Shown one piece after another: positions 32,160 through 40,605 of a stretch of DNA of 64,000 nt. The notes below the pieces were generated by a model. It was not told the DNA's origin and made no database searches. It worked only from the letters and a program-made list of their open reading frames with translations. Source of the stretch: UBA10364 sp905182675 (GTDB taxonomy: Bacteria > Bacteroidota > Bacteroidia > Flavobacteriales > Schleiferiaceae); NCBI GenBank assembly GCA_963933975.1, contig CAWVWE010000010.1, positions 11,913-75,912 of the forward strand, in the 5' to 3' direction. Every line of letters begins with the position of its first letter. Position 1 is the first letter of the stretch. The position numbers were made by a program, and so were the translations under genes.

Positions 32160-35015
32160 ATGAAAAAAGTAATTGCGCTTGTAGTACTCCTCCTTAGTAC
32201 ACCACTTATGGGCCAAAATGGTATTATTAGAGGTACCGTATATGAGGAAGAAACCAGTGAAGCATTATTCTACGCAAATGCACAAATACTTAGTGCTCAA
32301 TTAGTTTCATTCACTGATTTTGACGGAAACTTTGAAATAAGCCTAGAACCTGGGACTTACAGTCTCGAGATAAGTTTTTTAGGATTAGCCACTTTAGTGA
32401 TTCCGGACGTGGAAGTCATCTCAGGTAAAGTAACTGCCTTTACAAACCTTAGATTAAAGCCCTCCACGAATGAGCTCATGACGGTCACCGTAACAGCATC
32501 CGCAATGCGTAATACGGAGAGTGCTTTACTAGATGTTAAACGCAAGTCTGCCGCAGTAATCGATGGAGTCTCTGCACAAAACTTTAAGAGGATTGGCGAT
32601 GGCAACGCCGCAGCTGCAATCACGCGTGTGCCTGGGGTAAGTATACAAGGAGGAAAGTATGTGTTTGTTCGAGGTCTGGGTGATCGTTATACGAAAACCC
32701 AGCTCATGGGTATGGATATTCCAGGATTAGATCCGGATAAAAACTCGTTACAGATGGACATATTCCCAACGAATATCTTGCAAAACATTGTCGTACTGAA
32801 AACGTTGACAGCAGACTTAAGTGCTGATTTCTCAGGAGGATTGGTGAATATTGAATTGGTCGATTTCCCAACGCAAAAAACGCTAAACATTACTACCTCT
32901 CTGGGTTACACACCTGGCATGCATCTCCTTGAAGGCTTAGGATACCAAGGGTCTGCGACTGACTTCTTAGGTTTTGATTCTGGCTTTAGAAATAATCCGC
33001 TACCCAACAACTACATCTATCAGGGAATTCCAAACCCAGCATTAGATGATCCAATCACAACAGAGCTAACGGAGAGCTTTGCACCCGTTTTAGCAGCGAA
33101 AAAGCGTAACATGCCATTAAACGGAACCTTGGGCATCAGCGGAGGAAATCAAGTCAAGAAGGAGCATGGGAAAACGATAGGATACAACGGCTCATTCTCG
33201 TATAAGGCTAATACAGATTTTTACGGATCTGACACAGGAGATAGCTCTCGATTATACCGCCAGAACTTTTATAGAAAGGGCAACCAATCCGATCAGTTTA
33301 ATCTTCTTGCAGATAAAACGCAAGAGGGATCTTTAGCGGTAAGTAATATTTTCCTAAGCGGTCTTTTTGGCTACTCCATAAAAGACGATAATGACAAATA
33401 CCGATTTACAGCAATGCACTTGCAGAATGGTGAAAGTCGCGCAGGTAAGTTCACTGAAACATCTTCCATAGAAAACTCATATGTAGGCTCAAGAGACAAC
33501 CTAGAATATTCGGAGCGCTCTATATCTTCGTTGTTCTTTAATGGCCAACATAGCCGGAAGGATAATAAACTTAAAATTGACTGGAGAGTTGCGCCAACAT
33601 TCAGTCGAATTGCGGATAAAGACATTCGTTCTACCTCCTATAGAACGGAAGATAATGAGTTCGCTATTGCACCCGGTGAGACTGGGTTCCCAAATAGGAT
33701 TTGGCGAAATCTGAACGAGTTCAACTTGTCCAACCGATTGGATGTAACCCGCACGCATGAGTTGCGAGGCAAGGATGCTAAAACAAAATACGGAATTAGC
33801 TATAATGCTAAATACCGTGACTATGAAATCTTACGCTACCAGTTACGTGCTAAGTCATTGGGTGATTTAGATGCGCTCACAGGTGATGCTGACGAGCTAT
33901 TAACCTCAGCCTATACTTGGGATGTTATTTCAGATGCAGGAATGTATTACAGCGGAAATTATGAGGCGAATAATGCTTACCAAGGGATACAGAGCAATTT
34001 CGCCACCTACATAAGCGAGGAATTTAGTGTTAATACCCTGTCAAAAGTGGTGGTTGGACTGCGTATGGAGCGTTACGACCAATTTTATACCGGTGTAGAT
34101 CAACAAGAAGCTGCTGCACCAGGAACTGGGGTAAACTACCAATTGGAGCCCGTTTTAAATAACTTCCGACTCTTCCCCACTGCCTCCTTTATTTATAGCG
34201 TAAATGAAAATAGTAATCTACGACTTGGTGCATTTCGTACGGTGGCACGCCCGTCGTTTAAAGAAAAATCGGCAGCTCAAATAGAAGATGTATTGACAGG
34301 AATCACCTTTATTGGTAATCTAGATCTCATCAGTACAGCAATCAATAACCTTGATTTTCGCTATGAATATTTCTTTAAAGGTGGTCAGACGATTGCATTC
34401 TCTGGATTTTATAAGTACTTCGAGAATCCCATTGAATTGGTTGCCTATAGCGCAGCAGCTCCATCGAACTTTCAACCAAGGAATGTGGGAAATGCAACAG
34501 TTGCAGGTGCAGAGTTTGAGGTTCGCAAAAACTTAGGTTTCCTGGGACTCAAAAATTTTGAGATGAATTCGAATGTATCTATTATCTATTCAGGGGTACA
34601 GCGAGATTCCTCAGAATATCAAGCGAGACTTGCCTCTGCCAGAGATGGTGAAGAGATTTCAACGGTACGCCCAATGCAAGGTCAAAGCCCCTATATGCTT
34701 AACGCAGGCGTGAGTTATAACAATTCTAAAAATGAATGGCAGGGAGGTTTATTCTATAACGTTCAAGGAGAGAAACTGCATATTGTAGGAGTTGCAGATA
34801 ATCCAGATGTGTTCGAGGTTCCTTTTCACAGTTTAAATTTTAATCTACTACACAGCTTTGGTGAAGAACGTCAATACCAGATTGGAGTTTCTGTAAACAA
34901 CATTCTCGATGACACCCGCGACCGGATATTTAGAAGCTTCAATAGCCATTCTCCCTATTTCAGCACTTGGGCACCAGGAAGAACGTTTAAGGTTAGCTTC
35001 AGATACTCGCTTTAA
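32160..35015 (+). CDS. TonB-dependent outer-membrane receptor
   Basis: About 951 residues from Met at 32160 (the frame opens at 32124, but a signal peptide MKKVIALVVLLLSTPLMG starts here). Residues ~22-100 form a carboxypeptidase-regulatory-like beta domain (GIIRGTVYEEETSEALFYAN), followed by a plug with NAAAAITRVPGVSIQGGKYVFVRG, the VRGLGDRY block and a long beta-barrel ending FKVSFRYSL with a C-terminal aromatic/Leu. No SusD gene is adjacent, so it is not a typical Sus-type glycan importer. It would import a ligand using the ExbB-ExbD-TonB system encoded at 3068. Neighbouring PhoR/PhoB suggests a phosphorus-containing ligand, as inference. Confidence 0.88.
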   Translation: MKKVIALVVLLLSTPLMGQNGIIRGTVYEEETSEALFYANAQILSAQLVSFTDFDGNFEISLEPGTYSLEISFLGLATLVIPDVEVISGKVTAFTNLRLKPSTNELMTVTVTASAMRNTESALLDVKRKSAAVIDGVSAQNFKRIGDGNAAAAITRVPGVSIQGGKYVFVRGLGDRYTKTQLMGMDIPGLDPDKNSLQMDIFPTNILQNIVVLKTLTADLSADFSGGLVNIELVDFPTQKTLNITTSLGYTPGMHLLEGLGYQGSATDFLGFDSGFRNNPLPNNYIYQGIPNPALDDPITTELTESFAPVLAAKKRNMPLNGTLGISGGNQVKKEHGKTIGYNGSFSYKANTDFYGSDTGDSSRLYRQNFYRKGNQSDQFNLLADKTQEGSLAVSNIFLSGLFGYSIKDDNDKYRFTAMHLQNGESRAGKFTETSSIENSYVGSRDNLEYSERSISSLFFNGQHSRKDNKLKIDWRVAPTFSRIADKDIRSTSYRTEDNEFAIAPGETGFPNRIWRNLNEFNLSNRLDVTRTHELRGKDAKTKYGISYNAKYRDYEILRYQLRAKSLGDLDALTGDADELLTSAYTWDVISDAGMYYSGNYEANNAYQGIQSNFATYISEEFSVNTLSKVVVGLRMERYDQFYTGVDQQEAAAPGTGVNYQLEPVLNNFRLFPTASFIYSVNENSNLRLGAFRTVARPSFKEKSAAQIEDVLTGITFIGNLDLISTAINNLDFRYEYFFKGGQTIAFSGFYKYFENPIELVAYSAAAPSNFQPRNVGNATVAGAEFEVRKNLGFLGLKNFEMNSNVSIIYSGVQRDSSEYQARLASARDGEEISTVRPMQGQSPYMLNAGVSYNNSKNEWQGGLFYNVQGEKLHIVGVADNPDVFEVPFHSLNFNLLHSFGEERQYQIGVSVNNILDDTRDRIFRSFNSHSPYFSTWAPGRTFKVSFRYSL

Positions 35016-35041
35016 GTTCAACGTAGATAACGTAATTTTGT

Positions 35042-35069
35042 CCCGCGCCTTAAATGGTGCGGGTTTTTT
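35042..35069 (+). terminator. Terminator after the receptor gene, abutting the next start codon
   Basis: Stem CCCGCGCC/GGTGCGGG (one wobble) with loop TTAAAT and a TTTTTTA run that ends directly at the ATG at 35070. Confidence 0.8.
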
Positions 35070-36068
35070 ATGCGCTCCTTTTCCCAAATCACCAACGATA
35101 ACTTTAACACTGCGGCATTAGTGCTGTTCGGTCGACAATACCTTGAAAACAAGGTCTATGGTGAGTTTTGTGATTTATTAGGACGTACACCAGAAACCGT
35201 TTCTTCAATTTTGGATATTCCATTTCTGCCTGTAGAGGTTTTTAAATCCCATGTGGTTAAATCAGGAGATTGGCAGGAAGAAGAAATTTACACCTCCTCA
35301 ACTACTTCAGGCGGAGTCCCTAGTCAACATTTTGTCCATTCTCTAGCCTATTACAAACAAGTATATGAAGCAGGACTTGAAAGGGTTTATGGAAGCTTGG
35401 AAGAGTATGCCGTATTGGCCTTATTACCGAGTTATTTAGAACGTACAGGGTCTTCTCTAGTTGCTATGGCAGAAGGTATGATTCAAAAAAGTGACTCTGC
35501 GGAAAGTGGTTTTTACCTTCACAACCACGAAGACCTTTTTAAAGCATTAGAAAGATTGAAACAGTCCCGTACCCCAGTAATGTTATTAGGCGTCACCTTC
35601 GGTCTTTTAGACTTTGCGGAATCCATTGCTCAAGGTAAATATGGAAGTAATAGTTTCCATTACAATAAATTGAGGGTTATAGAAACCGGCGGGATGAAAG
35701 GAAAGAGAAAAGAATTGATTCGTCCTGAAGTTCACCGCCTACTTAAACAGTCGTTTCCAGAGAGCCCTATTGATAGTGAATACGGGATGACTGAACTTCT
35801 TAGTCAAGCCTATTTAAAAGACTCCGGTAACTTTGAAAGCCCTCCGTGGATGCGCTTCTATACAAGAGAGGTTAGCGACCCTTTAGCACCACCCATGCGA
35901 AATGGCAGTCGTGGCGCGTTAAATGTGATTGACTTGGCAAATTCGCACAGTTGCGCGTTTCTATCCCTTAGCGATCAAGGACAGGTTTTTGAAAATGGTA
36001 CATTTGAAGTATACGGCCGCCTCGACCGTAGCGAGATTCGAGGATGCAACTTAATGGTGAGTTTATGA
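35070..36068 (+). CDS. LuxE/acyl-protein-synthetase-like protein
   Basis: 332 residues resembling the LuxE (acyl-protein synthetase) and PaaK-like adenylate-forming family: FNTAALVLFGRQY at the N-terminus, FLPVEVFKSHVVKSG, the phosphate-loop-like TSSTTSGGVPSQHF, ETGGMKGKRKELIR and SEYGMTELLSQAY. Such proteins activate a carboxylic acid and transfer it to a protein Cys or other acceptor; in luminous bacteria LuxE feeds fatty acids to the reductase. No lux genes are present, so bioluminescence is not implied. The ATG is the only plausible start, yet it abuts a terminator T-run. Its stop overlaps the next gene by four bases. Confidence 0.82.
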   Translation: MRSFSQITNDNFNTAALVLFGRQYLENKVYGEFCDLLGRTPETVSSILDIPFLPVEVFKSHVVKSGDWQEEEIYTSSTTSGGVPSQHFVHSLAYYKQVYEAGLERVYGSLEEYAVLALLPSYLERTGSSLVAMAEGMIQKSDSAESGFYLHNHEDLFKALERLKQSRTPVMLLGVTFGLLDFAESIAQGKYGSNSFHYNKLRVIETGGMKGKRKELIRPEVHRLLKQSFPESPIDSEYGMTELLSQAYLKDSGNFESPPWMRFYTREVSDPLAPPMRNGSRGALNVIDLANSHSCAFLSLSDQGQVFENGTFEVYGRLDRSEIRGCNLMVSL

Positions 36069-36802
36069 AACTAGTAGTATCCGTGATTATCGCTTGCCTT
36101 TGTGCGAGCTCCGTGAAAGCACAACTTGTGCGCAGACATGCAACCCTCACTAACGAAGAGGGTGTCCTTACCCTCACGGACTCTGTTCGTGTTAGTGCGT
36201 CAAATTTTAAAAATGGAAGCTATACCGCGATCGTTCATGCGTGGGTGCATCGCGATTTTATTAATGAACTAGAACAAAGAGTCATGGCAGAAGCTGTTTT
36301 ATTCAACGAAAAAAAAGACACTTTAGGCCAGGTTCAAGAGAGTTACCCATTAGATAGTCTATGGCCCAGCAGCTCACACCGCATGTCCAAGTACTACGAA
36401 GTAGTTGCTTCTGGCAAAGTCCAGGGTAAAGAACTAGAACGTAGAAGTTTTCCAACGCAAATGGTAGAACGTTTTTTCGAAGGAAAACGTGGAGGCTCAC
36501 TCCGCGACCCTCTAGTAGACGCATTCAAAAAACAAGGCTGGGAGCGCAGAAATTTTGGTGAATATGAAAGTTGGGGCTACCTGAATCGTAGCTCAAACCC
36601 GGGCTTACCTGATTTTCAAGCGCTGTTCATCTTTAGAGGCAGTATGCCGTATTGTCTTGTAAATAAAGGTGATGATTTTGAATATGAAAAGTTGAAAGGA
36701 TCTGAACAGCGTACGCATGGCATGTATTATTTCTTCCAACGACCTAATGATCGATTCTTAGAAGAAATAGACAATATAGTCTTTGATTATTTACCGTTGT
36801 AA
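36065..36802 (+). CDS. Predicted secreted protein of unknown function, coupled to the LuxE-like gene
   Basis: 245 residues from Met at 36065 (overlapping TGA of the upstream gene as ATGA; an in-frame ATG at 36044 gives seven extra residues before the signal peptide). MKLVVSVIIACLCASSVKA is a Sec signal peptide. The mature part is charged, with a C-terminal half rich in aromatic residues (YESWGYLNRSSNPGLPDFQALFIFRG) and no recognised motif. The translational overlap suggests a common process with the acyl-activating protein. The stop codon is part of the terminator stem. Confidence 0.72.
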   Translation: MKLVVSVIIACLCASSVKAQLVRRHATLTNEEGVLTLTDSVRVSASNFKNGSYTAIVHAWVHRDFINELEQRVMAEAVLFNEKKDTLGQVQESYPLDSLWPSSSHRMSKYYEVVASGKVQGKELERRSFPTQMVERFFEGKRGGSLRDPLVDAFKKQGWERRNFGEYESWGYLNRSSNPGLPDFQALFIFRGSMPYCLVNKGDDFEYEKLKGSEQRTHGMYYFFQRPNDRFLEEIDNIVFDYLPL

Positions 36803-36838
36803 CAAGTAAAGGCGCCCGTTGGGCGCCTTTACTTGTTA
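36800..36838. terminator. Very long bidirectional terminator between the secreted-protein gene and tyrS
   Basis: A perfect 18-bp inverted repeat TAACAAGTAAAGGCGCCC with its complement and a GTT loop. It includes the upstream stop codon and ends in a symmetrical manner suitable for both convergent transcripts. Confidence 0.9.
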
Positions 36839-36859
36839 ACTTAGTATTACTGTCGATAC

Positions 36860-38140
36860 CTAGCGGACATGTACGAGGAAATAATTTTTCTTTCCTTTTT
36901 GGACAATGATCATTCCACCAGCAACAATGTCGTTTGCAGTAAGAGTCTTATCGACGGTAACCTTCGTCTTATTAATAGCCACGCCACCTCCTTGAACCAT
37001 CTTACGCGCTTCTCCTTTGGAGGGGAAAACTGCTGTGTGTTCCGATAGGAAATCAACAATTTCAACTCCCTCTGTAAGTTGTGAAGCCATTATTTCAAAT
37101 TGCGGAACTCCTTCAAAAACACTCAGTAAAGTGGGTGCATCCGTTGAGCGGAGTTGATCTTCCGTGGCCTTTCCAAATAAAATGCCCGATGCCGCAATGG
37201 CATTTTCAAGATCCAGAGGGCTGTGAACTCTTGCCGTTATTTCTTCTGCCAAGGCTCTTTGAAGCTTTCGCATGTGCGGTGCCTGCGCATGTTCCTCTAT
37301 AATGGACTGAATTTCTTCTTTTGAACCTATGCTAAATATCTTAATGTAGTTCTCTGCATCGCTATCAGAGGAGTTTAACCAGAATTGGTAAAATGCATAA
37401 GGAGTAGTACGTCTTGGATCTAGCCAAACATTTCCACCTTCAGACTTTCCGAATTTCGTTCCATCTGCTTTTTTAATTAAAGGTGTGGTTAGGGCATGGG
37501 CAGAACCACGGCCAAGACGTCGTATTAGCTCGGTCCCTGTGGTAATGTTACCCCATTGGTCTGATCCTCCCATCTGTAATTTCACACCATTATTTTTCCA
37601 TAAATGATAAAAATCATAGCCCTGAATTAATTGATAGGAGAATTCAGTAAAGCTCATTCCTGTGTCTAAACGCTTTTTCACGCTGTCTTTGGCCATCATG
37701 TAGTTCACACTCATGTGCTTACCTACATCACGGATAAATCCCAAGAAATCAAACTCCTTGAACCAGTCATAGTTGTTGACAATCTCAGCGCTGTTTTCGC
37801 CACAGTCAAAGTTTAAAAACTTTGCAAGTTGGTTCTTTTGGCTGTTTAGGTTGTGGTTTAAGGTCTCTAAGTCCAGTAAATTACGCTCTGAACTTTTCCC
37901 GGATGGATCACCCACCATGCCTGTGGCACCACCTACCAAAGCAATAGGCTTGTGTCCTGCACGTTGGAAATGAACCAAGGTCATGATTTGCACCATATTA
38001 CCTACTCCCAAAGAATCCGCTGTAGGGTCAAAACCTATATAGCCACTCACCATTTCTTTGGTCAGTAGTTCTTCTGTTTCTGGCATGATGTCTTGCAACA
38101 TACCTCTCCAACGGAGTTCTTCTACAAAATTTGTGTCCAT
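36860..38140 (-). CDS. tyrS: Tyrosyl-tRNA synthetase with altered HIGH motif
   Basis: A 426-residue class I synthetase with every family block: GYIGFDPTADSL, LVGGATGMVGDPSGKSSERN, QLIQGYDFYHLW, MGGSDQWGNITTG, KFGKSEGG (KMSKS equivalent) and a C-terminal S4 domain (VVDFLSEHTAVFPSKGEARKMVQGGGVAINK). Where other bacterial enzymes have LHIGHL or LHIGNL, this protein reads LGVGNM, so the first His of the HIGH motif is Gly (GGA on the coding strand). This His (His45 in Geobacillus numbering) contacts the ATP gamma-phosphate. No frame problem is visible. See finding. Confidence 0.93.
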   Translation of the reverse strand: MDTNFVEELRWRGMLQDIMPETEELLTKEMVSGYIGFDPTADSLGVGNMVQIMTLVHFQRAGHKPIALVGGATGMVGDPSGKSSERNLLDLETLNHNLNSQKNQLAKFLNFDCGENSAEIVNNYDWFKEFDFLGFIRDVGKHMSVNYMMAKDSVKKRLDTGMSFTEFSYQLIQGYDFYHLWKNNGVKLQMGGSDQWGNITTGTELIRRLGRGSAHALTTPLIKKADGTKFGKSEGGNVWLDPRRTTPYAFYQFWLNSSDSDAENYIKIFSIGSKEEIQSIIEEHAQAPHMRKLQRALAEEITARVHSPLDLENAIAASGILFGKATEDQLRSTDAPTLLSVFEGVPQFEIMASQLTEGVEIVDFLSEHTAVFPSKGEARKMVQGGGVAINKTKVTVDKTLTANDIVAGGMIIVQKGKKNYFLVHVR

Positions 38141-38187
38141 GTGTGCCTTAATGATTACTTCACTTGATTAAGATGCTAAAATAGACA

Positions 38188-38598
38188 TCAATCGTCTCTT
38201 ACACCCAACTCCATCATTAAATCTGGATTAGAGAATAAGAAGGCGTGAAATTTTATATCCTGACGTTCAAAGAGTGACAATCCTTCTAATACTACCGGAA
38301 CTTGTAATTCACGATCATTAATATCCTTAATAATCCAGGATTCTTGATCCTCGGACCATAGAACCACGCCTAATCTATCCCTAGTCTCTCCCATGGAAAA
38401 TTCAATAATATCCAATTCAAAGATGGGTCGATTATTTAAATCGCGTAGATCGCTATACTCATCTATTTGCTCATGAGTGATTTCTGTTCCATTCCACCAA
38501 AATTGATCCCGAGAGAAAAAACGGGTACCGCTGGAGCCTATTTGCCGCATATAGCCTACAATATCCTGTCCTTCACGAAGTCTGTAGCGTTTTTCCAA
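38188..38598 (-). CDS. YopX-like domain protein
   Basis: 136 residues. RYRLREGQDIVGYM near the start and DLNNRPIFELDIIEFS (~52-67) followed by GVVLWSEDQESWIIKD match the YopX pattern (K-R-G-x-W-V-Y-G, D-x-N-G-K-x-I-Y-E-G-D-I-V). YopX proteins are mainly known from phages and are of unknown function; the fold is likely a small beta domain. No other phage gene is near, and base composition looks like the surroundings. It lies 47 bases before tyrS and after the dsbD terminator, so it may be co-transcribed with tyrS. Confidence 0.6.
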   Translation of the reverse strand: MEKRYRLREGQDIVGYMRQIGSSGTRFFSRDQFWWNGTEITHEQIDEYSDLRDLNNRPIFELDIIEFSMGETRDRLGVVLWSEDQESWIIKDINDRELQVPVVLEGLSLFERQDIKFHAFLFSNPDLMMELGVRDD

Positions 38599-38644
38599 AT
38601 TAGTGGTGTTGATTTGACATCATTTTTAGTACTGGCGAGTTGTA

Positions 38645-38687
38645 CTAAAAAACAACTCCCGGAGCAGATAGTTCTGTTCCGGGAGTT
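38645..38687 (-). terminator. Terminator downstream of dsbD
   Basis: A 15-bp stem AACTCCCGGAGCAGA/TCTGTTCCGGGAGTT (one mismatch) with TAGT loop. On the minus strand it is followed by GTTTTTTAG, so it ends the lpd-pabB-tilS-dsbD transcript. Confidence 0.85.
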
Positions 38688-38709
38688 CATTTTATGTTAA
38701 AAAGTAGCG

Positions 38710-40605
38710 TTATTTAAATGCAGCTACTCCTCTATCCAACCAATCAATATAGTCTTCTATGTCTAGGTTGTAGGCGTTTTTCTCAACAAGCGGTGTAAGG
38801 TCATCATGTCCAAGTATAACATACAACGGCTGACTCACTTCTTTAAAGTTGACCTCTTGAAATTCACTCCACTTGTTCCCTATATTTTTAATTTTTCTAC
38901 CGGTGATTTCGCTGACATACTGCTCGTCCTTTGGCAGGTCTGTACGCTCATCTACATAGAGAGAAATAAGCACAACATTATCTCGGATTCTTTGGTGAAC
39001 GCCGTCATCTTTCCAAACGTTTTCTTCCATTTTTCGACAATTCACACATCCCCAACCCGTAAAGTCTAGCATGATTGGCTTCCCAACTTCTTTGGCATAG
39101 GCCAAGCCTTCTTCATAGTTGTTAAAACAGGGAAGGTCGTTTGGACAATGATTGCCATAGCTCACCTCACTCACGGTACCATCCACTGCTGATACGGAAG
39201 ACATCAGAGGTTGAGCATACGCTCCGTTTTTACTTTCTGCGTAATGTTCAGGAGGTGGGAATCCAGCGATAAGTTTTACTGGTGCTCCAAAAATTCCCGG
39301 TAGCATGTAAAAGCCCATGACCATAAATACGATCGCAACACTCAATCGACCGACTCCTATGGTTTGAACTGGACTGTCTAGAGGTAACCTGAATGCACCT
39401 AGCAGATACAATGCTGTCATGAAAGCAATGGCCACCCAAATAGCAATAAACATCTCTCTTTCGAGTAAATGCGATTGCCACACTAAATCGGCAGTAGATA
39501 AGAATTTTAAGGCAAAAGCTAATTCTAAAAACCCTAGGGTAACCTTGACTGTATTCAACCATCCACCGCTTGAAGGCAAGGAGTTTAGCCAACCAGGAAA
39601 GGCAGCAAACAGCGTGAATGGTATAGCCAATGCCAATGCAAAGCCGAACATCCCAACGGCAGGCCCTATTAAACTCCCTTTAGAAGCAGCTTCAACAAGC
39701 AGTGACCCAATGATGGGGCCAGTACAAGAAAAGCTTACTAAACTCAGGGTAAACGCCATAAAAAAGATGCCCAAGAGCCCACCATTATTGGAAGCGTCGT
39801 CTGCTTTATTCACCCAACTTGAAGGCAATGTGATTTCAAAAGCACCAAAGAAACTGGCTGCAAACACCACAAACAAGACGAAAAACGCAAGGTTAAACCA
39901 TGGATTAGTCGCCATTTTATTCAAGCTGTCAGCTCCGAAAATCAGGCTCACAGCGAGTCCTAACCCAACATAGATGACAATAATTCCGAGGCCGTAGAGT
40001 GAGGCTTTAAAAATTCCTTCTGCCTTTGTTTTACTTTGTTTGGTAAAGAAGCTTACCGTCAGCGGAATCATAGGGAAGATACAGGGCATCAAAAGCGCTG
40101 CAAATCCACCCAACATGCCCAACCAGAACGTAGTTCCTAAACCTTTAAATATGGACGGTACGGGTGCGTCCATCACTTCTAAATTGAAATCTATAAAAGT
40201 GGGAGGCAAACACATTACATCATTACATACCATGAACTCCAACTCACCCGAAACTACAAAGTCTGCGACTGAGGGCTCAAGGTTGGCCGTGAAATCAGCA
40301 GAATTGGAAAAATAAGCAAGGTCCATGTCAAAGTTTGAATCAAACTCCACGTGAGACTCACTCTCCGTCCAGATGCCGGATGTTGTATAACTAGAAGTGC
40401 TGTCTAAATGAAAAGATGTTGGTATAGGGCCACCGTCCTCTATGTTTTGACTATACAAGTGCCAGCCTTCTTCAATGTCAGCATGAATAGTGACCAGAAC
40501 TGCATCATCTGTAATTTCATAGGTTGTGGTCCACTTTACCGGTTGGGGCTGTGCAAACAATACCACTGCCAATAAAGTAAACAATCCAGTTAGGATACGC
40601 TTCAT
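38710..40605 (-). CDS. dsbD: Thiol:disulfide interchange protein DsbD
   Basis: 631 residues. Signal peptide (MKRILTGLFTLLAVVLFA), an N-terminal periplasmic DsbD-alpha-like domain (~20-150; FMVCNDVMCLPPTFIDF with the Cys pair), a CcdA-type membrane core of about eight helices (~160-440; GGFAALLMPCIFPMIPLTVSFF and SCTGPIIGSLLV carry the two membrane cysteines), and a C-terminal thioredoxin domain with GWGCVNC (Cys520, Cys523). All redox cysteines are present. It carries electrons from cytoplasmic thioredoxin to periplasmic partners. Starts four bases inside tilS (ATGA). Confidence 0.93.
   Translation of the reverse strand: MKRILTGLFTLLAVVLFAQPQPVKWTTTYEITDDAVLVTIHADIEEGWHLYSQNIEDGGPIPTSFHLDSTSSYTTSGIWTESESHVEFDSNFDMDLAYFSNSADFTANLEPSVADFVVSGELEFMVCNDVMCLPPTFIDFNLEVMDAPVPSIFKGLGTTFWLGMLGGFAALLMPCIFPMIPLTVSFFTKQSKTKAEGIFKASLYGLGIIVIYVGLGLAVSLIFGADSLNKMATNPWFNLAFFVLFVVFAASFFGAFEITLPSSWVNKADDASNNGGLLGIFFMAFTLSLVSFSCTGPIIGSLLVEAASKGSLIGPAVGMFGFALALAIPFTLFAAFPGWLNSLPSSGGWLNTVKVTLGFLELAFALKFLSTADLVWQSHLLEREMFIAIWVAIAFMTALYLLGAFRLPLDSPVQTIGVGRLSVAIVFMVMGFYMLPGIFGAPVKLIAGFPPPEHYAESKNGAYAQPLMSSVSAVDGTVSEVSYGNHCPNDLPCFNNYEEGLAYAKEVGKPIMLDFTGWGCVNCRKMEENVWKDDGVHQRIRDNVVLISLYVDERTDLPKDEQYVSEITGRKIKNIGNKWSEFQEVNFKEVSQPLYVILGHDDLTPLVEKNAYNLDIEDYIDWLDRGVAAFK

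Noticed and set aside
35070..36068. LuxE-like protein as a sign of bioluminescence
   Set aside because: No luxAB, luxC or luxD genes are present, and LuxE-like proteins are widespread in non-luminous bacteria.
39419..39973. A 184-codon open frame on the plus strand opposite dsbD
   Set aside because: It lies wholly antisense to the CcdA-like membrane core, which has clear motifs. The translation is of low complexity, rich in Ala/Lys/Pro, with no family resemblance.
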